Shown here in pieces: positions 59,913-64,000 of a DNA stretch of 64,000 bases (the stretch's first letter is position 1; the number at the start of each line of letters is the position of its first letter). The DNA is taken from contig JAVBWK010000030.1 in NCBI GenBank assembly GCA_036677505.1, positions 30,356 to 94,355 of the forward strand. The letters are read 5' to 3'. Below the pieces are notes generated by a model that was not told the DNA's origin, searched no databases, and saw only the letters and a program-made list of their open reading frames with translations. The DNA is from UBA2227 sp036677505 (lineage in GTDB: Bacteria; Bacillota_I; Bacilli_A; Erysipelotrichales; Erysipelotrichaceae). The translations under genes were made by a program, and so were the position numbers.

Positions 59913-60712
59913 TGGATGCGATCCGATTTGAGCATGTGACCTTTGCTTATGACAATGGCTTTGTGGCTGTGGATGATATTTCACTCGTTATCGAATCGGG
60001 TGAAAAGGTTGCGATCATCGGTCAAAACGGAGCAGGCAAAACAACGACCGTTAAGATGATGAACGGATTGCTCCGTCCCAAAAGCGGAAAAATCACCATT
60101 TTTGGGGACGATGCCGCAAAAAAGACAACCGCTACACTTTCGAAGAAGGTTGGGTATGTATTTCAAAATCCGGGTGATCAGATTTTTAATCAGTCTGTGT
60201 ACAGTGAAATTGCATATTCGCTCAAGTATCTGAAAATGGATAAAGATGAAATCGAACGACGGGTGAGTGAGGCTGCGGAAATCTGCCATTTATCAGAGGA
60301 CTTACAAACCAATCCATATGATCTGCCTTTCAGTATCCGAAAGTTTGTAACGATAGCATCGGTTGTCGCGATGGATGCGGATGTGGTAATATTGGATGAG
60401 CCTACCGCCGGTCAGGATTTATTGGGTTTGCTTTATCAGAAAGAAATCATCGAACGGTTACACCAATTGGGGAAGACCGTGATCACGATCTCTCATGACA
60501 TGGAGTTTGTGATCGAGAACTTCGACCGCATCATTGTCATGGCGGATAAAAAAATCGTCGGTGATGCCAATAAACGTGACATATTCTGGGATTTTGAGTT
60601 GTTAGACAAGGCTGCACTGAAACAGCCGGTCGTTGCCCAACTGGCGAATCGCTTAGGGATGAAGAGGAAAATTATCACGATGGATGATTTTGTGAGTGAA
60701 TATGAGACATGA
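59912..60712 (+). CDS. ECF transporter ATP-binding protein, second subunit (variant signature)
   Basis: The 266-residue ABC ATPase has Walker A IGQNGAGKTTTV, Q loop YVFQNPGDQIF, Walker B VVILDEPTAGQD and switch His in ITISHDMEF. In place of LSGGQ it has DLPFSIRKFVTIAS, so one of the two ATP sites of the heterodimer would be atypical. Similar changes occur in a branch of ECF ATPases. It overlaps the first ATPase by 1 bp and the MFS gene by 11 bp. Confidence 0.92.
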   Translation: MDAIRFEHVTFAYDNGFVAVDDISLVIESGEKVAIIGQNGAGKTTTVKMMNGLLRPKSGKITIFGDDAAKKTTATLSKKVGYVFQNPGDQIFNQSVYSEIAYSLKYLKMDKDEIERRVSEAAEICHLSEDLQTNPYDLPFSIRKFVTIASVVAMDADVVILDEPTAGQDLLGLLYQKEIIERLHQLGKTVITISHDMEFVIENFDRIIVMADKKIVGDANKRDIFWDFELLDKAALKQPVVAQLANRLGMKRKIITMDDFVSEYET

Positions 60713-61859
60713 GAAAATGAATATCGTGGCCATCGGCGTGCTGATGGCCATTCAATTGGTCATCACTTTCGAGATGAGCATGGTCATGCCGATGGCACCG
60801 TTGATCGCCACGATCTACCGAGTGGATCAAAGTGATGTCACTTTATTGAATCTCGGGTATGCATTATCCGGATTTTTCGTTCCGTTTCTGGGAATGATGG
60901 CCGATAGAATCGGGAATAAGCGGGTTCTGATTTTCAGTTCGTTTCTGTTTGTGCTGGGAAGTGCCCTGGTGGTTGCATGGACAAATCCTTGGGGATTCAT
61001 TTTGGGAAGAACTATTCTCGGTATCGGCTTCTTTGCGTTGATCAGTATCAGCCCATCCTATTTGTCTATTTTGGTCAAACCGGAAAAATACGGGTTTGTC
61101 AGCGGTTTACATAAAATCGCTTTTGCGATGGCAGTTCTGATTTCGCCGTTGATCGCAACCTCACTTGCGACGACGTTTGGATTTCAAAGTCTGTATCTCG
61201 GGGTCATGGTAATGATGATGGTATGCCTGATTGGAACTTTTGTAATGCCGGATGTGCGCTCAAAACATGAGTCACTTGTTCAAAACAGTGTGGTATCGAT
61301 ACTCAAAAACAGTAAAGTCATCATGATGATGTTTGTGGTTGCGCTGTTTTCACTTCCGTCTGTCTTTTATTTCAATTATCTGAGCATTCATCTGAATCAA
61401 TTGGGACAGTCTGCACAAAACATCGCCTCTTTATACAGTATGATAGCCTTGGGTTCTTTAGGTGCCGGAATCGGAATCATGCTCTTTAGTGACCGTTTCG
61501 GTAAGCGCAGGATGGGATTTTGGGGTGCGGTGTTTTCTTCGGTGTTTATATCGATCATGCTGTTTGATTATCAACCCACGATCTTCTTGGTCGGATTTAT
61601 GTTTGGATTAACTTTCGACTTGCTGTGGGGACTATTATTTCCTTTGGCAACCGGCATTCTTAAAGGACAGGTCGCCGGATTTCTTACGATTTTGAGTTTT
61701 GTAATGTCGATGACCAACGTGACAGCCAACAGCCTTGCTCCGACCGTATTTCGAGCGGGAGGTTTTATGCTCAATGTGCTTATATGTGCCGTCGGAATGA
61801 TTGTCGGTACTTATCTGCTATATAGAATCTTTCGAAATAAAAGCACTTCCTCAGCTTGA
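60702..61859 (+). CDS. MFS transporter
   Basis: The 385-residue protein has twelve predicted membrane segments and the MFS loop motif GMMADRIGNKRVLIF between segments two and three. GRTILGIGFFALISI and MLFSDRFGKRRMGFW are further conserved stretches. It overlaps the ATPase gene and so belongs to the nucleoside operon; import or export of a nucleoside, base or ribose is plausible. ATG 60702 was chosen, but 60717 is also possible because neither has a strong ribosome binding site. Confidence 0.88.
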   Translation: MRHEKMNIVAIGVLMAIQLVITFEMSMVMPMAPLIATIYRVDQSDVTLLNLGYALSGFFVPFLGMMADRIGNKRVLIFSSFLFVLGSALVVAWTNPWGFILGRTILGIGFFALISISPSYLSILVKPEKYGFVSGLHKIAFAMAVLISPLIATSLATTFGFQSLYLGVMVMMMVCLIGTFVMPDVRSKHESLVQNSVVSILKNSKVIMMMFVVALFSLPSVFYFNYLSIHLNQLGQSAQNIASLYSMIALGSLGAGIGIMLFSDRFGKRRMGFWGAVFSSVFISIMLFDYQPTIFLVGFMFGLTFDLLWGLLFPLATGILKGQVAGFLTILSFVMSMTNVTANSLAPTVFRAGGFMLNVLICAVGMIVGTYLLYRIFRNKSTSSA

Positions 61860-61875
61860 GAAAGTGCTTCTTTCT
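61841..61875. terminator. Terminator between MFS gene and glmS
   Basis: AAGCACTT/AAGTGCTT with an inner CTCA/TGAG stem (61841-61869) and a T-rich tail. The MFS stop codon is inside the hairpin. Confidence 0.8.
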
Positions 61876-63701
61876 TACTCGACAGTAACAGACTTCGCTA
61901 AATTTCGGGGTTTGTCAACATCACATCCGCGCAATACGGCGCTGTAATAGGCAAATAACTGCATGATGATGACACTTGTAAAAGGCATCAGCCAATCGCT
62001 CAGAGAAGGCAGATTGACGATATCATCTGCCACATCATCAGCAATGTGCATATCATCCTTCTTCAGTAATATGACTCTTGCACCGCGGGCTTTGACTTCT
62101 TTGACATTACTCACTGTTTTTTCAAGTAAATCACTTTGAGTCGTCAGAGCGATGACCGGAACATCATCGGTAATCAATGAAATCGTTCCGTGCTTAAGTT
62201 CTCCGCCCGGATAAGCTTCACTGTGGACATAACTGATTTCTTTGAGTTTCAAAGATGCTTCCATCGATACCGCATAGTCCAGTCCGCGTCCGATAAAGAA
62301 GAGATTCTTAGCATTGATATACTGTGAAGCCAGATACTTAACATGTTCTGCCTGTGCAAGCAGGGGCTTGATCACATGTTCGATCGACAGAAGCTCGCTC
62401 ACTTTGGACTCATAGTCTTCCTGACTCATGATTCCTTTGACTCTTGCGGTGTGCAGAGCCAATGCGCTTAATAATCCGACTTGGACAAAGTAAGCCTTCG
62501 TCGAAGCTACTGCGATTTCAATGCCGGCATGAGTCATCAGGACGACATCGGCTTCACGGGCGATCGAAGATCCGTTGACATTGACGATGGCTAACGTTTT
62601 AACACCCTGTGCTTTCGCCAGCCGAAGTGCTGCCAGTGTATCGGCGGTTTCGCCGGACTGAGATATCAATAGAACTAAATCATCCTTATGCAATACCGGA
62701 TTGCGGTAGCGGAACTCCGAAGCGACATCGACTTCGACATTGATCCGGGCAAACTTTTCAAAAAGATATTTTGCGATGATGCCGGAGTGCATGGCAGTAC
62801 CGCAGGCGATCATGTGTATTTTATTTAATCCTTTGAGGAAATCATCACTGATTTTCTCAGCACTGAAATCAAAGCCGTTTCCTTTGCGGCGGACGCGCAA
62901 GGTCTTAATGAACGCTTCGGGCTGCTCATGGATTTCTTTGATCATAAAGTGCGGATAACCGCCTTTTTCTGCGGTTTGTTCATCCCAATCCGCAACCTGT
63001 ATGTCTTTATGAATTTCCTCGCCATCGACATTGAGGATGATGACGTGGTTGCGCTTGACGATTGCGATTTCATCATGCTCAAGCAGATAGTAGCGTCGCG
63101 TATAACGTAGCAATGCGGTCATATCGGAGGCGATGAAGTTCTCATCTTCACCCAAACCGATGATCAGCGGGCTGTCATGACGGACCGCATAAATGGCGTC
63201 CGGATGATCGGCGAACATCATGCCCAACGCATAGGATCCGCGGATCTTTTCTAATACTTTCTTAATAGCTAAGATAGGATTTTGTTTCTGGACATAGTAA
63301 TAATCAAGGCACTTTGCCAAGGCTTCCGTATCCGTTTCTGACTCGAAAGTATATCCTTTACGGATCATACGTTCTTTGACTTGCATGTAATTTTCGATGA
63401 TTCCGTTATGGACCAATGTGATCCGCGGTGTACCGTGAGGGTGGGAGTTGATGTCTGATGGTTCTCCGTGAGTTGCCCAGCGGGTATGACCGATTCCGGT
63501 ATTGGCTGATTTAAACTGTTTAAGATCGATCTTTTTGACCATATCGTCAATGCGACCTTTGGATTTTTGAGTTATGATTTTATTGTTTTCAAACAAGGAA
63601 ATACCGACGGAGTCATATCCGCGATACTCCAGTTTCGATAATCCCGCGATTAAAACATCCACCGCAGCGTTTTTACCGATGTAGCCGACGATTCCACACA
63701 T
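61875..63701 (-). CDS. glmS: Glutamine-fructose-6-phosphate aminotransferase
   Basis: The 608-residue enzyme starts MCGIVGYIG with nucleophile Cys2. The glutaminase domain includes RGYDSVGI, GIGHTRWATHGEPS and HNGIIENY. Two SIS domains follow (IACGTAMHSGIIAKY and LISQSGETADTLAA; FFIGRGLDYAVSMEASLKLK and EAYPGGELKHGTISLI), and it ends DKPRNLAKSVTVE. It makes glucosamine-6-phosphate for cell wall synthesis. A self-cleaving glmS ribozyme precedes it, so expression falls when the product is abundant. Confidence 0.97.
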   Translation of the reverse strand: MCGIVGYIGKNAAVDVLIAGLSKLEYRGYDSVGISLFENNKIITQKSKGRIDDMVKKIDLKQFKSANTGIGHTRWATHGEPSDINSHPHGTPRITLVHNGIIENYMQVKERMIRKGYTFESETDTEALAKCLDYYYVQKQNPILAIKKVLEKIRGSYALGMMFADHPDAIYAVRHDSPLIIGLGEDENFIASDMTALLRYTRRYYLLEHDEIAIVKRNHVIILNVDGEEIHKDIQVADWDEQTAEKGGYPHFMIKEIHEQPEAFIKTLRVRRKGNGFDFSAEKISDDFLKGLNKIHMIACGTAMHSGIIAKYLFEKFARINVEVDVASEFRYRNPVLHKDDLVLLISQSGETADTLAALRLAKAQGVKTLAIVNVNGSSIAREADVVLMTHAGIEIAVASTKAYFVQVGLLSALALHTARVKGIMSQEDYESKVSELLSIEHVIKPLLAQAEHVKYLASQYINAKNLFFIGRGLDYAVSMEASLKLKEISYVHSEAYPGGELKHGTISLITDDVPVIALTTQSDLLEKTVSNVKEVKARGARVILLKKDDMHIADDVADDIVNLPSLSDWLMPFTSVIIMQLFAYYSAVLRGCDVDKPRNLAKSVTVE

Positions 63702-63714
63702 ATTGATTATGATC

Positions 63715-63841
63715 CTTTCAAATTTCGGATTAGCGGGCAGTATTGTTGATTTGACTCCCGATTAACGACATCCGCTGCCGAAGAGGCATCCGCCGAAAAT
63801 TTCGATACTCCTCTTACCTCGTCACATATTGTCTGGCGCTT
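63715..63841 (-). ncRNA. glmS ribozyme/riboswitch
   Basis: Read on the minus strand, AGCGCCAGA (63840-63832) is the cleavage-site core; cut occurs before the G at 63839. It is followed by GACGAGG, TCGAAATTTTCGGCGGATGCC (63806-63786 region), and the 3' domain with CGGCAGCGGATG and GGGAGTC. These are the conserved elements of the glucosamine-6-phosphate-activated ribozyme. The glmS ribosome binding site AAGGA lies just beyond its 3' end. Confidence 0.93.
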
Positions 63842-63923
63842 TGATTCAATTTTTCAGTTTTTTAAATCATCCCCCCCTTTTCCTCATTCAGTTTATCATA
63901 GGTGTATTTGTTTCGCAAATGTA

Positions 63924-63952
63924 TTTTCAAGTGTCGTTTTATGTTGTATAAT
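63924..63952 (+). promoter_or_regulatory. Promoter of tRNA-Pro
   Basis: TTTTCA and TATAAT with a 17-bp spacer; the start would be about 5 bp before the tRNA. Confidence 0.7.
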
Positions 63953-63963
63953 ACCTTTTGCAT

Positions 63964-64000
63964 CGGGACGTAGCACAGCTTGGTAGTGCACTACCTTGGG
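63964..64000 (+). tRNA. tRNA-Pro (anticodon TGG), 5' part only
   Basis: The acceptor strand CGGGACG, a D arm GCAC/GTGC and the beginning of the anticodon stem and loop (ACTAC-CTTGGG) are present; the loop gives anticodon TGG. The window ends inside the loop. Confidence 0.85.

Overview
The window looks like a chromosome segment of a low-GC Gram-positive bacterium (Bacillota, possibly near Erysipelotrichales; the family-level placement is a guess). The reasons are a glmS ribozyme in front of glmS, a short-form HisG with HisZ, a group I ECF transporter, a lactose-family PTS, strong AGGAGG-type ribosome binding sites and U-tailed intrinsic terminators. Two base compositions alternate. The backbone (1-980 and 31645-64000) is richer in G+C and tightly packed. 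The stretch 981-31644 is AT-rich with long gaps.

The AT-rich stretch is an integrative element in the 3' end of a tRNA-Thr gene. A 21-bp copy of the tRNA end (960-980) recurs at 31645-31665, and tandem 11-bp integrase arm-type sites lie just inside each end. In order it carries: a TIR protein plus a SIR2-like protein; a sugar cassette (DeoR regulator, PTS IIC/IIB/IIA, four amidohydrolase paralogues, an SIS isomerase, a cupin); a small zinc-ribbon gene; a serine recombinase; an excisionase-like HTH gene and a tyrosine integrase; an AAA+ ATPase with a 35-codon gene; a zinc-ribbon gene coupled to an unknown gene; a probable replication initiator ending in a four-copy, 22-bp-spaced iteron array; a primase-helicase; a PD-(D/E)xK nuclease; a broken HTH gene; a type I restriction-modification operon; and two small unknown genes. 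No relaxase, secretion system or virion gene is visible. The sugar cassette lies between two copies of a roughly 200-bp unit encoding a predicted 60-nt structured RNA with its own promoter and terminator. I regard this RNA and the four amidohydrolases with graded loss of metal ligands as the most novel content.

The backbone begins with the end of a GH3 glycosidase and the tRNA-Thr. Right of the element are an M24 peptidase, a Crp-type regulator, a nitroreductase, an isochorismatase-like hydrolase, and a DUF4342 gene with a two-component system. The histidine operon (hisZGDCBHAF-IE) follows, behind a His-codon leader peptide and terminator. Next come a DegV gene with a nonsense codon, a DUF1801 protein, a MATE exporter, and homocysteine methyltransferase with luxS (homocysteine recycling). 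A DUF5131/HD/macro-domain operon and a VWA protein lead to a nucleoside module: a divergent LacI regulator, two nucleoside hydrolases, ECF S, T, A and A' subunits, and an MFS permease. The window ends with glmS, its ribozyme, and the start of a divergent tRNA-Pro.
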